64,000 bases of DNA from Leclercia sp. AS011 (GCF_037152535.1 NZ_JBBCMA010000001.1:124001-188000); one strand, 5' to 3'. Counted from the stretch's first letter, positions 10,105 to 23,405 are shown. Notes: generated by a model not told the origin, from the letters alone. Program-made: numbers and translations.

Positions 10105-11148
10105 ATGCGTCACAGCCTTTTTCTTATCTTTATGCTCAGCGTGCTGCCCGCGGCTCTGGTTCAGGCGGCACCTGCACAGCAGTCGTTTACCGACTGGCAG
10201 GTGACCTGCAACAACCAGAACTTTTGCATTGCGCGCAATACCGGTGAGCATAATGGGCTGGTGATGACTCTCAGCCGCAGCGCCGGGGCGAAAACCGATG
10301 CGGTGCTGCGCATCGATCTCGGCGGGCTGGCGACGCCCGACCCTAAACAACCAGCTATCGCGCCCCGCCTGCTGCTTGACGGCGAGCCGCTGCGACTCGA
10401 ACCTCCGCACTGGCAGGTTACCCCCTGGCGTCTGACCACCGATCACCCGGCGACGATTACCGCGCTGTTGACCACCCTTCAGCAGAAAAAGGCCATCACC
10501 CTTGCGAATGGCAAACAGGTTATCTCCCTGGAGGGGCTGAAAGAGGCGCTGCAGTTTATCGACGCTCAGCAAAAGCGTGGCGGAAGTGAAACCGCATGGA
10601 TCAACAAAGGCGCGCAGCCGCCCCTGAGCGTACCGCCAGCACCGGCCCTGAAAGAGGTCGCAGTGATCAACCCAACCCCCACACCGTTAACCCGCGAGGA
10701 GCGCAGCGATCTGACTGACTACGGCTCCTGGCGCATCAACAGCAGTCAGTGTTCGCTCGACCCGGCGCGTCGTGAAGTGCGGGTCACCGCCTTGACCGAT
10801 GACAAGGCCCTGCTGATGATCAGCTGCGAGGCCGGTGCCTATAACACCGTCGATCTGGCCTGGGTGGTGTCGCGCAAAAAGCCGTTTGCTTCCCATGCGG
10901 TGCGCCTGCGCCTGCCGTTTGTGCCCTCGAGCGACAGCAGCGAGATGGAGCTGATGAATGCCAGTTTCGATGAGAAGAGCCGCGAACTGACCACCCTCGC
11001 CCTGGGGCGTGGCATTGCCGATTGCGGGATCCAGACGCGCTGGCGTTTTACCGGCCAGCGTTTCCGTCTGGTGCGCTATGCGGAAGAGCCGAGCTGCGAT
11101 AACTGGCATGGACCGGATTCCTGGCCCACGTTATGGATCACGAGGTAA
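10105..11148 (+). CDS. ypfG: Secreted DUF1176 protein YpfG
   Basis: This 347-residue protein has a Sec signal peptide (MRHSLFLIFMLSVLPAALV, cleavage near AQA/AP) and a DUF1176 fold. It is predicted to be periplasmic. Six Cys residues downstream of the signal (for example VTCNNQNFC, SSQCSL, ISCEAG, IADCG, PSCDNW) suggest disulfides. Its function is unknown. The ATG at 10105 begins directly at a signal peptide; an upstream in-frame TTG at 10072 would only add a non-signal leader. It faces tktB tail to tail, as in E. coli. Confidence 0.88.
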   Translation: MRHSLFLIFMLSVLPAALVQAAPAQQSFTDWQVTCNNQNFCIARNTGEHNGLVMTLSRSAGAKTDAVLRIDLGGLATPDPKQPAIAPRLLLDGEPLRLEPPHWQVTPWRLTTDHPATITALLTTLQQKKAITLANGKQVISLEGLKEALQFIDAQQKRGGSETAWINKGAQPPLSVPPAPALKEVAVINPTPTPLTREERSDLTDYGSWRINSSQCSLDPARREVRVTALTDDKALLMISCEAGAYNTVDLAWVVSRKKPFASHAVRLRLPFVPSSDSSEMELMNASFDEKSRELTTLALGRGIADCGIQTRWRFTGQRFRLVRYAEEPSCDNWHGPDSWPTLWITR

Positions 11149-11159
11149 AAGCAATCTTC

Positions 11160-11210
11160 CCTCTCGCTGTAGGAGAGGGCCTGGGTAAGCGCAGCGCCAC
11201 CCGGCCTACA
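11160..11210. repeat. Hybrid palindromic repeat (CCCTCTC type plus REP type)
   Basis: CCCTCTCGCTGTAGGAGAGGG forms a hairpin and runs directly into GGTAAGCGCAGCGCCACCCGGCCTAC, a REP-type unit. The first half resembles the repeat at 21395, the second those at 16850 and 25430. Confidence 0.7.
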
Positions 11211-11214
11211 AAAC

Positions 11215-11250
11215 CAAAAAACGGCAACCATTCGGTTGCCGTTTTGTTTT
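11215..11250. terminator. Bidirectional terminator between ypfG and tktB
   Basis: ACGGCAACC pairs with GGTTGCCGT around an ATTC loop. An A-run precedes it and TTTTGTTTT follows, so it can serve both convergent genes. Confidence 0.88.
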
Positions 11251-11255
11251 GACAT

Positions 11256-11290
11256 GGTAGGCCCGTGCAAGCGTAGCGCCGCCGGGCAAG
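11256..11290. repeat. REP-type repeat
   Basis: GTAGGCCCGTGCAAGCGTAGCGCCGCCGGGCA is a single REP-like unit lying between the terminator and the tktB stop codon. Confidence 0.65.
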
Positions 11291-11294
11291 GCAC

Positions 11295-13283
11295 TTACAG
11301 TAACGACTGCGCCTTCTCCACCACGTTCTCAACCGTAAAGCCAAAGAACGGGAACAGCTTCTCGGCAGGGGCAGACTCACCATAGCCGGTCATCCCGACA
11401 ATCTTGCCTTTCAGCCCGACATACTTATACCAGTAGTCCGCGATACCCGCTTCGACCGCCACGCGTGCCGTGACGTCAGACGGCAGCACCGACTCGCGGT
11501 AGGCTTCATCCTGCGCATCAAAGATATCCGTTGAAGGCAGGGAGACCACCCGCACCGCATGGCCTTCCGCGGTCAGCTTCTCTGCCGCCTTGACGGTGAT
11601 CTCCATCTCCGACCCGGTAGAAATCAGAATAATATCCGGCTTGCCGCCGCTGTCTTTCAGGATATACCCCCCGCGGGCGATATCTTTCACCTGATCCGGG
11701 GTACGCTCGATCTGCGCCAGATTCTGACGGGAGAGGATCAGCGCCGTCGGGCCATTATGGCGCTCTACCGCCAGCTTCCAGCCCACCGCAGCTTCGACCT
11801 GATCGCACGGTCGCCAGGTGCTGAAGTTTGGCGTCAGACGCAGGCTGGCGAGCTGTTCCACCGCCTGGTGGGTTGGGCCATCTTCCCCCAGCCCGATGGA
11901 GTCGTGGGTATAGACCATGATCTGCCGGGCCTTCATCAGCGCCGCCATACGCGCGGCGTTACGCGCATATTCCACGAACATCAGGAAGGTGGCGGTATAG
12001 GGCACAAAGCCGCCGTGGTGGGCGATACCGTTGGCAATGGCGGTCATGCCGAACTCACGCACCCCGTAGTGGATATAGTTCCCGGCGATATCTTCCTTGA
12101 GCGAGGTCGAGCCCGACCAGATGGTCAGGTTGCTCGGGGCCAGATCCGCTGAACCGCCCAGCAGCTCCGGCAGGATCGGACCAATGGCGTTCAGGGTATT
12201 TTGCGAGGCCTTACGGGTGGCAATCTTCGCCGGGTTGGCCTGCAGGTTCTCAATCAGCGCCTGGGTGGTCTCTTCCCAGTTTTCGGGCAGTTCACCGCTC
12301 ATGCGACGGTTGAACTCCGCCGCCAGCTCCGGGTGTGCTTTCTGGTAGGCGGCAAACTTGTCGTTCCAGGCCGCCTGCGCTTTTTCACCCTCTTCGCGGG
12401 CATCCCAGGCTTTGTAGATCTCTTTCGGGATCTCAAAGGCTGGGTATTTCCAGCCCAGCTTCTGCCGGGTCAGAGCCACTTCCTCTTCGCCCAGCGCCGC
12501 GCCGTGCGACTCCTCTTTGCCGGCTTTGTTCGGAGAACCAAATCCGATGACCGTGCGACAGATTATCAGCGACGGTTTATCGGTCACGCTTTGCGCTTCC
12601 TGGATGGCCGCCTTCAGCGCTTCAGGATCGTGGCCGTCAATCTCATGCACCACGTGCCAGTGGTAGGCTTCAAAGCGTTTGGCGGTGTCGTCAGTGAACC
12701 AGCCCTCGGTCTCGCCGTCGATGGAGATACCGTTGTGATCGTAGAAACCAATCAGTTTGCCCAGCCCCAGCGTACCCGCCAGAGAGCAGACCTCGTGAGA
12801 GATCCCCTCCATCAGACAGCCATCGCCCATAAAGACGTACGTGAAGTGATCGACAATCTCATGATCCGGCCGGTTAAACTGTGCCGCCAGCGTGCGCTCG
12901 GCAATCGCCAGCCCGACCGCATTCGCCAGCCCCTGACCCAGCGGGCCGGTGGTGGTCTCCACCCCAGGGGTATAACCCAGCTCCGGGTGACCCGGGGTTT
13001 TGGAGTGCAGCTGGCGGAAGTTTTTCAGCTCCTCGAGCGGCAGGTTGTAGCCGGAGAGGTGCAGCAGGCTGTAGAGCAGCATCGACGCGTGACCGTTGGA
13101 GAGAATAAAGCGGTCGCGGTCGTACCACGTCGGATCGTTAGGGTTATGCTTGAGGAAATCATTCCACAACACTTCAGCGATATCGGCCATACCCATAGGT
13201 GCGCCTGGATGACCGGAATTGGCTTTTTGCACGGCATCCATGCTGAGGGCGCGAATGGCATTGGCTAACTCTTTACGGGACAT
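11295..13283 (-). CDS. tktB: Transketolase 2
   Basis: This 662-residue thiamine-diphosphate enzyme moves two-carbon ketol units in the non-oxidative pentose phosphate pathway. The pyrimidine/pyrophosphate domain carries [18 protein letters not shown] (about 23-40), [16 protein letters not shown] and the ThDP motif [12 protein letters not shown] (about 154-165) ending with a metal-binding NGISIDG. The central domain has the [13 protein letters not shown] signature. It is assigned as TktB rather than TktA from its coupling to talA. The start is 19 bases after talA. In E. coli the talA-tktB pair is induced by RpoS; no direct site could be identified here. Confidence 0.96.
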   Translation of the reverse strand: MSRKELANAIRALSMDAVQKANSGHPGAPMGMADIAEVLWNDFLKHNPNDPTWYDRDRFILSNGHASMLLYSLLHLSGYNLPLEELKNFRQLHSKTPGHPELGYTPGVETTTGPLGQGLANAVGLAIAERTLAAQFNRPDHEIVDHFTYVFMGDGCLMEGISHEVCSLAGTLGLGKLIGFYDHNGISIDGETEGWFTDDTAKRFEAYHWHVVHEIDGHDPEALKAAIQEAQSVTDKPSLIICRTVIGFGSPNKAGKEESHGAALGEEEVALTRQKLGWKYPAFEIPKEIYKAWDAREEGEKAQAAWNDKFAAYQKAHPELAAEFNRRMSGELPENWEETTQALIENLQANPAKIATRKASQNTLNAIGPILPELLGGSADLAPSNLTIWSGSTSLKEDIAGNYIHYGVREFGMTAIANGIAHHGGFVPYTATFLMFVEYARNAARMAALMKARQIMVYTHDSIGLGEDGPTHQAVEQLASLRLTPNFSTWRPCDQVEAAVGWKLAVERHNGPTALILSRQNLAQIERTPDQVKDIARGGYILKDSGGKPDIILISTGSEMEITVKAAEKLTAEGHAVRVVSLPSTDIFDAQDEAYRESVLPSDVTARVAVEAGIADYWYKYVGLKGKIVGMTGYGESAPAEKLFPFFGFTVENVVEKAQSLL

Positions 13284-13302
13284 AGTTCACTCCATGGCAA
13301 GG

Positions 13303-14253
13303 TTACAGTTTGGCGGCGAGCAGATCTTCGAGTTTGCGTTGGTCGACCGCGAAAAGACGGATCCCTTCTGACAGCTTATCAACCGCCATGGCGTCCTGAT
13401 TATGCTCCCAGCGGAATTCGGCTTCGGTCATCGGTCTTGGTTTTGGCAACACCGTTGAGGATGGCACCAGGCGACGGATCACCTCTGCCTCTTTCTCCTG
13501 CAACTCCTGCAGCAGGTTAGGGGAGATGGTCAGGCGGTCGCAGCCGGTGAGCGCGAGGATCTGCTCGGTGCGGCGGAAGCTGGCGCCCATCACGATGGTT
13601 TCGTAGCGGTGCTGCTTATAGTAATCGTAGATATTGCGAACGGATTTCACGCCGGGATCTTCCTCAACCACGTAAGGGTCCATCGGCTGGCGAGCCTGGT
13701 ACCAGTCGTAAATACGCCCGACGAACGGTGAGACCAGATACACCCCGGCTTCGGCGCAGGCGCGTGCCTGAGCAAAGGAGAACAGCAGCGTCAGGTTGCA
13801 GTTAATCCCCTCTTTCTCCAGCACCTCAGCGGCGCGGATCCCCTCCCAGGTGGAGGCCAGCTTGATCAGAATGCGCGATTTCTCAACATCCTGCTCCTCG
13901 TAGAGCTTCACCAGATGGCGTGCTTTAGCGATGCTTTTCTCCTGGTCAAAGGAGAGGCGGGCGTCCACTTCGGTAGAGACCCGTCCTGGAATGCTTTTCA
14001 GAATTTCGCTACCAATATTGACCGCCAGCTTATCGCTGGCCTCGGCGACCTGCTGCTCTTTGGTTTTGCCGCGTCCTTTACCGTATGCAATGGCGTCGTC
14101 AATCAGGTGCGAGAAGTGCGACAGCCCGGCGGCTTTCAGCAGCAGCGACGGGTTGGTGGTCGCATCCTGTGGCTGGTAGTGGCGGATGGATTCGATATCA
14201 CCGCTGTCAGCCACGACCGTAGTGAATTTTTTGATGCCGTCTAGTTGGTTCAT
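13303..14253 (-). CDS. talA: Transaldolase A
   Basis: This 316-residue TIM-barrel enzyme transfers a dihydroxyacetone unit between sedoheptulose-7-phosphate and glyceraldehyde-3-phosphate. The Schiff-base Lys lies in [14 protein letters not shown] (about residue 130), and the N-terminal [12 protein letters not shown] signature is present. I chose the ATG at 14251-14253, which has a strong AAGGAG site eight bases upstream and matches the family length. A longer in-frame extension (to 14442) has no homology. It forms an operon with tktB downstream. Confidence 0.97.
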   Translation of the reverse strand: MNQLDGIKKFTTVVADSGDIESIRHYQPQDATTNPSLLLKAAGLSHFSHLIDDAIAYGKGRGKTKEQQVAEASDKLAVNIGSEILKSIPGRVSTEVDARLSFDQEKSIAKARHLVKLYEEQDVEKSRILIKLASTWEGIRAAEVLEKEGINCNLTLLFSFAQARACAEAGVYLVSPFVGRIYDWYQARQPMDPYVVEEDPGVKSVRNIYDYYKQHRYETIVMGASFRRTEQILALTGCDRLTISPNLLQELQEKEAEVIRRLVPSSTVLPKPRPMTEAEFRWEHNQDAMAVDKLSEGIRLFAVDQRKLEDLLAAKL

Positions 14254-14543
14254 AAATAAATACTCCTTGGAAATAAAAGAGTTGATGGAGTGTGTTAGAT
14301 CACACTTCTGTGAAATTCGCGATGTACTTAACAAAAAAGCATAGCAGACGGACATGGTCTTGCTTTGAAGGGCGGGTAACATGATTGTTATAAATTGATA
14401 ACAATTTTTGTTTTTTGATGGCCAGAGTTTGGCAGCCTTCAAAGTTTGAACGGCGGGCAGCAGCGATACTATCCGCCACCCAGGGTGAACTCAGACCATA
14501 ACAACATCACCCATTTTGAACGCTACGTGAAAGGAACCTTACA

Positions 14544-16823
14544 ATGGACGAGCAGTTAAGACAGAGTGCCCTCGATTTTCATGAATTCCCCGTACCCGGC
14601 AAAATTCAGGTCTCTCCGACCAAGCCTCTCGCCACCCAGCGCGATCTGGCGTTAGCGTATTCCCCGGGCGTCGCCGCACCGTGCCTCGAAATCGAAAAAG
14701 ATCCGCTGGCGGCCTACAAATATACTGCGCGCGGCAACCTGGTGGCGGTGATCTCCAACGGTACCGCGGTGCTGGGGCTGGGCAATATCGGGGCGCTGGC
14801 CGGTAAACCGGTGATGGAAGGCAAGGGCGTGCTGTTCAAAAAATTCGCCGGTATCGACGTATTCGACATTGAAGTGGACGAGCTGGATCCGGATAAATTC
14901 ATCAACGTGGTGGCCGCGCTGGAGCCGACCTTTGGCGGTATCAACCTCGAAGACATCAAAGCCCCGGAGTGTTTCTACATCGAGCAGAAACTCCGTGAAC
15001 GGATGAACATTCCGGTGTTCCACGACGACCAGCACGGAACGGCGATCATCAGCACCGCCGCCATTCTGAACGGCCTGCGGGTGGTGGAGAAGAACCTCTC
15101 TGACGTGCGCATGGTGGTCTCCGGTGCGGGCGCGGCGGCCATCGCCTGTATGAACCTGCTGGTGGCGCTGGGGATGCAGAAGCACAACATCGTGGTCTGC
15201 GACTCGAAAGGCGTGATTTACAAAGGTCGCGAAGCTAACATGGCCGAGACCAAAGCCGCCTACGCCGTGGACGACGACGGCAAGCGCAGCCTGGCGGACG
15301 TGATGGACGGCGCGGACATCTTCCTCGGCTGTTCAGGCCCGAAAGTGCTGAACGAAGAGATGGTGATGAAGATGGCGCGCGCGCCGCTGATCCTCGCCCT
15401 GGCGAACCCGGAGCCGGAGATCCTGCCCCCGCTGGCGAAAGCGGTACGCCCGGATGCGATCATCTGTACTGGCCGTTCCGATTACCCGAACCAGGTCAAC
15501 AACGTGCTGTGCTTCCCGTTCATCTTCCGCGGGGCGCTGGACGTCGGCGCGACCGCCATTAACGAAGAGATGAAGCTGGCGGCGGTGCACGCCATTGCCG
15601 AGCTGGCCCATGCGGAGCAGAGCGAAGTGGTGGCCTCGGCCTACGGCGACCAGGATCTGAGCTTCGGCCCGGACTACATCATTCCGAAACCGTTCGACCC
15701 GCGTCTGATTGTCAAAATCGCCCCGGCTGTCGCCAAGGCGGCGATGGACTCCGGCGTGGCGACGCGCCCGATCGCCGACTTCGATGCCTATGTCGATAAG
15801 CTGACCGAGTTTGTCTACAAAACCAACCTGTTCATGAAGCCGATCTTCTCCCAGGCGCGCACCGACGCTAAACGCGTGGTGATGGCGGAAGGGGAGGAGG
15901 CGCGCGTCCTGCACGCCACTCAGGAGCTGGTCAGCCTCGGGCTGGCGAAGCCGATCCTGATTGGTCGTCCGAGCGTGATCGAGATGCGTATTCAGAAGCT
16001 GGGGCTGCAGATCAAGCCGGGCGTCGACTTTGAGATCGTCAACAATGAATCCGATCCGCGCTTCAAGGAGTACTGGAGCGAGTACTACGCGATCATGAAA
16101 CGCCGGGGGATCACCCAGGAGCAGGCCCAGCGGGCGGTGATCAGCAACACCACGGTGATCGGGGCGATCATGGTCCATCGTGGTGAAGCCGACGCGCTGA
16201 TCTGCGGCACCATTGGTGACTATCACGAGCACTTTAGCGTGGTGCAGGAAATCTTCGGCTATCGCGACAACGTGCATACCGCCGGAGCGATGAACGCGCT
16301 GCTGCTGCCAAGCGGCAACACCTTTATTGCCGATACCTACGTCAACGACGATCCGACCCCGGAGCAGCTGGCGGAGATCACCGTGATGGCGGCGGAAACG
16401 GTGCGTCGCTTTGGTATTGAGCCGAAGGTGGCCCTGCTGTCGCACTCCAACTTTGGTTCGTCCAAATCGGCGGCGGCCTGCAAGATGCGTCAGACCCTGG
16501 AGCTGGTGCGCCAGCGCGCACCGGAGCTGATGATCGACGGGGAGATGCACGGCGACGCCGCGCTGGTGGAGAGCATCCGTAACGAGCGGATGCCGGACAG
16601 CCCGCTGAAAGGCTCAGCCAACGTGCTGATCATGCCGAACGTGGAAGCGGCGCGTATCAGCTACAACCTGCTGCGTGTCTCCAGTTCGGAAGGGGTGACC
16701 GTCGGGCCGGTACTGATGGGCGTGGCGAAACCGGTGCATGTGTTAACCCCGATTGCCTCGGTGCGTCGTATCGTGAACATGGTGGCGCTGGCGGTGGTGG
16801 AGGCGCAGACGCAGCCGCTGTAG
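14544..16823 (+). CDS. maeB: NADP-dependent malic enzyme
   Basis: This 759-residue two-domain protein decarboxylates malate to pyruvate with NADP. The malic-enzyme part (about 1-430) has [15 protein letters not shown], the catalytic Lys region, metal-binding [12 protein letters not shown] (about 163) and the Rossmann site [14 protein letters not shown]. The C-terminal part (about 430-759) resembles phosphotransacetylase and is regulatory, binding acetyl-CoA in E. coli. The ATG at 14544 has GGAACC upstream. In E. coli the neighbouring side of maeB carries the eut operon; here only a REP element and hemF follow. Confidence 0.97.
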   Translation: MDEQLRQSALDFHEFPVPGKIQVSPTKPLATQRDLALAYSPGVAAPCLEIEKDPLAAYKYTARGNLVAVISNGTAVLGLGNIGALAGKPVMEGKGVLFKKFAGIDVFDIEVDELDPDKFINVVAALEPTFGGINLEDIKAPECFYIEQKLRERMNIPVFHDDQHGTAIISTAAILNGLRVVEKNLSDVRMVVSGAGAAAIACMNLLVALGMQKHNIVVCDSKGVIYKGREANMAETKAAYAVDDDGKRSLADVMDGADIFLGCSGPKVLNEEMVMKMARAPLILALANPEPEILPPLAKAVRPDAIICTGRSDYPNQVNNVLCFPFIFRGALDVGATAINEEMKLAAVHAIAELAHAEQSEVVASAYGDQDLSFGPDYIIPKPFDPRLIVKIAPAVAKAAMDSGVATRPIADFDAYVDKLTEFVYKTNLFMKPIFSQARTDAKRVVMAEGEEARVLHATQELVSLGLAKPILIGRPSVIEMRIQKLGLQIKPGVDFEIVNNESDPRFKEYWSEYYAIMKRRGITQEQAQRAVISNTTVIGAIMVHRGEADALICGTIGDYHEHFSVVQEIFGYRDNVHTAGAMNALLLPSGNTFIADTYVNDDPTPEQLAEITVMAAETVRRFGIEPKVALLSHSNFGSSKSAAACKMRQTLELVRQRAPELMIDGEMHGDAALVESIRNERMPDSPLKGSANVLIMPNVEAARISYNLLRVSSSEGVTVGPVLMGVAKPVHVLTPIASVRRIVNMVALAVVEAQTQPL

Positions 16824-16829
16824 TAGGGA

Positions 16830-16901
16830 TTTGTCGGGTGGCGCATTCGCTTACCCGACCTACGAACTTCCAGGCCGGGCAAGCGCAGCGCCGCCCGGCA
16901 A
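16830..16901. repeat. REP/BIME-type repeat between maeB and hemF
   Basis: TGTCGGGTGGCGCATTCGCTTACCCGACCTAC is followed by CCAGGCCGGGCAAGCGCAGCGCCGCCCGGC. Two REP-like units occupy the whole gap between two convergent genes. No separate U-tract terminator is present, so these palindromes may serve as the 3' ends. Confidence 0.75.
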
Positions 16902-18676
<1,775 letters not shown>

Positions 18677-18889
18677 GCGGCCTGAAGTGTAAAAAATGAG
18701 TGTCCTGGTGTTATATCGTATCGTCTTTTCCGTTACGACAGTCCATGTGGCGAATTGTTTTACTTTTCATTTCAATACGTGACAAAGTGCCATTATGCCA
18801 AATTTTCAGGTCTTTTTCGCTGGATATTGGCGAAAGAGGGCGTTCGCGTCATAATCACTGTTTTTAAACCCAAAAAGGCGGTTAATACC

Positions 18890-19315
18890 ATGGAGATACG
18901 CGTTTTTCGCCAGGCAGACTTCGAAGAGGTGATCACCCTTTGGGAGCGATGCGATCTACTGCGGCCGTGGAACGATCCGGAGATGGACATCGAGCGCAAG
19001 CTCAATCATGACGTCAGTCTGTTCCTGGTCGCGGAAGTGAACGGTGAAGTGGTGGGTACGGTGATGGGCGGCTATGACGGGCATCGCGGCTCGGCGTACT
19101 ACCTGGGCGTCCACCCGGAGTTTCGCGGGCGTGGCATTGCCAACGCGCTGCTCAATCGTCTGGAAAAGAAACTCATCGCCCGCGGCTGCCCGAAGATTCA
19201 AATCATGGTGCGGGAAGATAATGACATGGTGCTGGGCATGTACGAGCGTCTCAACTATGAACATGCCGACGTGCTGACGCTGGGCAAACGCCTGATAGAA
19301 GATGAAGAGTATTGA
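18890..19315 (+). CDS. ypeA: GNAT acetyltransferase YpeA
   Basis: This is a 141-residue single-domain GNAT acyltransferase. The acetyl-CoA pyrophosphate loop [18 protein letters not shown] (about 79-96) fits the (Q/R)xxGx(G/A) rule. The start [14 protein letters not shown] at 18890 gives the E. coli length; the in-frame extension to 18755 is not family sequence. The substrate is not firmly known. It overlaps yfeZ by 14 bases and is probably cotranscribed with it. Confidence 0.93.
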   Translation: MEIRVFRQADFEEVITLWERCDLLRPWNDPEMDIERKLNHDVSLFLVAEVNGEVVGTVMGGYDGHRGSAYYLGVHPEFRGRGIANALLNRLEKKLIARGCPKIQIMVREDNDMVLGMYERLNYEHADVLTLGKRLIEDEEY

Positions 19316-19751
19316 TTTTCACCCCGGCGACTATGACAGCCACGGCCGGGTTCGCCTGCCGTTTCTGTTCTGGTGCGTGCTGCTGCTCCAGGCGCGCACC
19401 TGGGTGTTGTTCGTGGTCGCCAGCGCTTCCCGCGATCAGGGCAACACCCTGCTGAACCTGTTTTACCCCGATCATGATAACTTCTGGCTCGGGCTGCTGC
19501 CGGGGATCCCGGCGGTGCTGGCCTTTTTACTGAGCGGGCGGCGACATCTCTTTCCGCGCCTGTGGCAGGGGCTGCGCTGGCCACTGATCCTCGCCCAGAG
19601 CGTACTGCTGTGCTGGCAGCCTCTGCTGTGGCTGAAGGGAGAAGCGCTGAGCGGCATCGGCATTGCGCTGCTGGTGGCCGATATCGTGGCGCTGCTGTGG
19701 CTGCTGTCCCATCCTCGCCTGCGCGCCTGTTTTACGCCCGAGAAAGATTAA
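19302..19751 (+). CDS. yfeZ: DUF2919 inner-membrane protein YfeZ
   Basis: This is a 149-residue protein with about four predicted membrane helices: [21 protein letters not shown] (about 19-39), [15 protein letters not shown] (about 63-77), [19 protein letters not shown] (about 93-111) and [16 protein letters not shown] (about 119-134). It begins [20 protein letters not shown], the usual YfeZ N-terminus. Function is unknown. Its start lies inside the end of ypeA, so translation is likely coupled. Confidence 0.88.
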   Translation: MKSIDFHPGDYDSHGRVRLPFLFWCVLLLQARTWVLFVVASASRDQGNTLLNLFYPDHDNFWLGLLPGIPAVLAFLLSGRRHLFPRLWQGLRWPLILAQSVLLCWQPLLWLKGEALSGIGIALLVADIVALLWLLSHPRLRACFTPEKD

Positions 19752-19813
19752 ACGGCACTTTTTAGCGATGCTGTACTCCAACAAGCGTTAAATTAACCAG
19801 AAAGGAATTCCCG

Positions 19814-20389
19814 ATGAAATCGCTGCGTTTACTGTTATGCGCGCTCCCCGTTGTCCTGACGGGCTGTTCAACGCTCTCCGCCGTGAACTGGTCTGCGGCT
19901 TACCCCTGGAACTGGTTCGGCTCCTCCACCGAAGTGACCGAGGAGGGGGTGGGCAATCTTACCGCCGCCACGGCGCTGGAACAGAGCGCTATCGAATCGG
20001 CGCTGGGCGGTGATTACCGTCTGCGCAGCGGCATGAAAACGCAAAACGGCACCATCGTGCACTACTTTGAAGCGCTGAAAGATGATCAGTTGGCGCTGGT
20101 GATTAACGGCGATAAAGCCACCGTTAGCCGCATTGAGGTGCTGGACCCCGGGATCGAAACCGAAAATGGGGTGAAGGTCGGTACCCCGTTCAGCGACCTG
20201 TATCAGAAAGCCTACGGCAACTGCGTCAGCGTGCCGGGTGACGACAGCGTGACGGTAGAGTGTAAGGCCGACGGCAGCCAGCATATCCGCTACCAGTTCA
20301 GCGGAACCTGGAGCGGCCCGGACGGGTTGATGCCGTCTGACGACACGCTGAAGAACTGGAAAATCAGCAAAATTATCTGGCAGCAGTAA
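19814..20389 (+). CDS. yfeY: Lipoprotein-like protein YfeY
   Basis: This 191-residue envelope protein has a lipoprotein signal MKSLRLLLCALPVVLTGCST with lipobox LTGC (Cys18). The mature part is DUF1131-like. No Asp follows the Cys, so outer-membrane sorting is expected. E. coli YfeY is a sigma-E regulon member of unknown function; I did not find a convincing sigma-E promoter here. AGAAAGGAA lies just upstream of the ATG. Confidence 0.9.
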   Translation: MKSLRLLLCALPVVLTGCSTLSAVNWSAAYPWNWFGSSTEVTEEGVGNLTAATALEQSAIESALGGDYRLRSGMKTQNGTIVHYFEALKDDQLALVINGDKATVSRIEVLDPGIETENGVKVGTPFSDLYQKAYGNCVSVPGDDSVTVECKADGSQHIRYQFSGTWSGPDGLMPSDDTLKNWKISKIIWQQ

Positions 20390-20417
20390 ATTGCGCCTGG
20401 ACAAGCCGCCTCGCTGA

Positions 20418-21383
<966 letters not shown>

Positions 21384-21390
21384 TTGCCTT

Positions 21391-21432
21391 TCTCCCTCTC
21401 CCTGTGGGAGAGGGTTGGGGTGAGGGCATCAG
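21391..21432. repeat. CCCTCTCCC-type palindromic repeat
   Basis: CTCCCTCTCCCTGTGGGAGAGGG followed by TTGGGGTGAGGGCATCAG is a common enterobacterial intergenic palindrome. CCCTCTCCC pairs with GGGAGAGGG around TGT. It may end the yfeX transcript. Confidence 0.75.
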
Positions 21433-21469
21433 GCCGCACCCTTATTCCCTTTTCTGCTTGCAAATCACC

Positions 21470-21517
21470 AAACGGTATATAAAACCGTTACTCCTTTCGT
21501 ACTCGTTATAAATATGA
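21470..21517 (+). promoter_or_regulatory. CysB-dependent cysP promoter region
   Basis: ACCAAACGGTATATAAAACC, GTTACTCCTTTC and GTTATAAATATGATGG match the E. coli cysP promoter and its CysB-binding region nearly base for base as I remember it. CysB with N-acetylserine activates this operon under sulfur limitation in E. coli. The boundary of the CysB site is inferred. Confidence 0.7.
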
Positions 21518-21555
21518 TGGCCCTGACAAAATCATCACAACGTTTAGGGTGCGCA

Positions 21556-22572
21556 ATGGCCGTTACTGTACTGAAAAAAGGATCACTGGTGCTGGCAGCT
21601 TCCGTGTTGCTGGTCGCGCAGGCGCAGGCAACCGAACTGCTGAACAGCTCTTACGACGTCTCCCGCGAGCTGTTTGCCGCCCTGAACCCACCGTTTGAAC
21701 AGCAGTGGGCGAAAGACAATAACGGCGACAAGCTGACCATCAAACAGTCTCACGCCGGTTCGTCCAAACAGGCGCTGGCGATCCTGCAGGGGCTGAAAGC
21801 GGATGTGGTGACCTACAACCAGATTACCGACGTGCAGATCCTGCATGACAAAGGCAAGCTGATCCCGGCCGACTGGCAGAGCCGTCTGCCGAATAACAGC
21901 TCGCCGTTCTACTCCACCATGGGCTTCCTGGTGCGTAAGGGCAACCCGAAGAATATCCACGACTGGAACGATCTGGTGCGTTCTGACGTGAAGCTGATCT
22001 TCCCGAACCCGAAGACCTCCGGCAACGCCCGCTATACCTATCTGGCCGCCTGGGGCGCAGCGGATAAAGCGGACGGTGACGATAAAGCCAAAACCGAACA
22101 GTTTATGACCCAGTTCCTGAAAAACGTCGAAGTGTTTGATACCGGCGGTCGCGGGGCGACCACCACCTTCGCGGAACGCGGTCTGGGTGATGTGCTGATC
22201 AGCTTTGAATCGGAAGTGAACAACATCCGCAAACAGTATGAAGCCCAGGGCTTTGAAGTGGTGATCCCGAAAACCAACGTGCTGGCGGAGTTCCCGGTCG
22301 CCTGGGTAGATAAAAACGTTCAGGCCAACGGCACCGAGAAGGCGGCCAAAGCCTACCTCAACTATCTCTACAGTCCGCAGGCGCAGACGGTGATCACCGA
22401 TTACTACTATCGCGTCAATAACCCGGACGTGATGAACAAGCTGAAAGACAAGTTCCCGCAGACCGAGCTGTTCCGCGTGGAGGACCATTTTGGCTCCTGG
22501 CCTGAAGTGATGAAAACGCACTTCGCCAGCGGCGGTGAGTTAGACAAATTGTTGGCGGCGGGGCGTAAGTAA
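21556..22572 (+). CDS. cysP: Thiosulfate/sulfate-binding periplasmic protein CysP
   Basis: This 338-residue substrate-binding protein delivers thiosulfate and sulfate to the CysUWA transporter. The signal peptide is [20 protein letters not shown], cleaved after AQA. Family motifs [13 protein letters not shown] and [18 protein letters not shown] line the anion site. The ATG at 21556 with AGGGTG upstream gives the E. coli length; the 14-residue in-frame extension lies in the promoter leader. The stop overlaps the cysU start (TAATG). First gene of cysPUWA. Confidence 0.97.
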   Translation: MAVTVLKKGSLVLAASVLLVAQAQATELLNSSYDVSRELFAALNPPFEQQWAKDNNGDKLTIKQSHAGSSKQALAILQGLKADVVTYNQITDVQILHDKGKLIPADWQSRLPNNSSPFYSTMGFLVRKGNPKNIHDWNDLVRSDVKLIFPNPKTSGNARYTYLAAWGAADKADGDDKAKTEQFMTQFLKNVEVFDTGGRGATTTFAERGLGDVLISFESEVNNIRKQYEAQGFEVVIPKTNVLAEFPVAWVDKNVQANGTEKAAKAYLNYLYSPQAQTVITDYYYRVNNPDVMNKLKDKFPQTELFRVEDHFGSWPEVMKTHFASGGELDKLLAAGRK

Positions 22573-23405
22573 TGTTTGCAGTTTCCTCCAGACGTGTGCT
22601 GCCGGGCTTTACCTTAAGCCTCGGGACCAGCCTGCTGTTCGTCTGTCTGATTTTGTTGTTACCGCTCAGCGCGCTGGTGGTCCAGCTCTCTGAGATGAGC
22701 TGGTCCCAGTACTGGGAGGTGATCAGCAACCCGCAGGTGGTGGCGGCCTATAAGGTGACGCTGCTGTCGGCGTTTGTCGCCTCGATCTTCAACGGCGTGT
22801 TCGGCCTGCTGATGGCGTGGATCTTAACCCGCTACCGCTTCCCGGGCCGCACGCTGCTGGATGCGCTGATGGATCTGCCGTTTGCCCTGCCTACCGCGGT
22901 GGCCGGTTTAACCCTCGCCTCGCTGTTCTCGGTGAACGGCTTATACGGCGAGTGGCTGGCGAAGTTTGATATCAAAGTGACCTACACCTGGCTCGGTATT
23001 GCGGTGGCGATGGCCTTTACCAGCATCCCGTTTGTGGTGCGTACCGTGCAGCCGGTGCTGGAGGAGTTAGGTCCGGAATACGAAGAGGCGGCAGAAACGC
23101 TCGGCGCGACGCGCTGGCAGAGCTTCCGCAAAGTGGTCATGCCGGAACTCTCTCCGGCCCTGCTGGCGGGGGTGGCGCTGTCGTTTACCCGCAGCCTCGG
23201 TGAGTTCGGCGCGGTCATCTTTATCGCCGGCAACATCGCCTGGAAAACGGAAGTAACCTCGCTGATGATCTTTATCCGTTTGCAGGAGTTTGATTACCCG
23301 GCAGCGAGTGCTATTGCCTCGGTGATCCTCGCCGCCTCGCTGCTGCTGCTGTTCTCGATTAACACTCTGCAAAGTCGCTTTGGTCGACGCGTGGTAGGTC
23401 ACTGA
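22572..23405 (+). CDS. cysU: Sulfate/thiosulfate ABC transporter permease CysU (CysT)
   Basis: This 277-residue inner-membrane permease has six predicted helices. The cytoplasmic EAA loop is EEAAETLGATRWQSFRKVVMP (about 174-194), contacting CysA. It pairs with CysW. The first base of its ATG is the last base of the cysP stop, and its own stop overlaps the cysW ATG, so the operon is translationally coupled. Confidence 0.97.
   Translation: MFAVSSRRVLPGFTLSLGTSLLFVCLILLLPLSALVVQLSEMSWSQYWEVISNPQVVAAYKVTLLSAFVASIFNGVFGLLMAWILTRYRFPGRTLLDALMDLPFALPTAVAGLTLASLFSVNGLYGEWLAKFDIKVTYTWLGIAVAMAFTSIPFVVRTVQPVLEELGPEYEEAAETLGATRWQSFRKVVMPELSPALLAGVALSFTRSLGEFGAVIFIAGNIAWKTEVTSLMIFIRLQEFDYPAASAIASVILAASLLLLFSINTLQSRFGRRVVGH

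Noticed and set aside
12201..13268. 355-codon open frame antisense to tktB
   Set aside because: It is a shadow of a conserved transketolase gene, with Arg/Gln/Val-rich sequence typical of antisense frames.
14290..14312. CRP site before talA/maeB (GTGTGTTAGATCACAC)
   Set aside because: The arms are symmetrical, but aligning TCACA leaves AGTGT at the required 6-base spacing, which is a poor CRP half-site.
15333..16550. 405-codon open frame antisense to maeB
   Set aside because: It is complementary to the conserved malic enzyme and has no ribosome site or recognisable domain.
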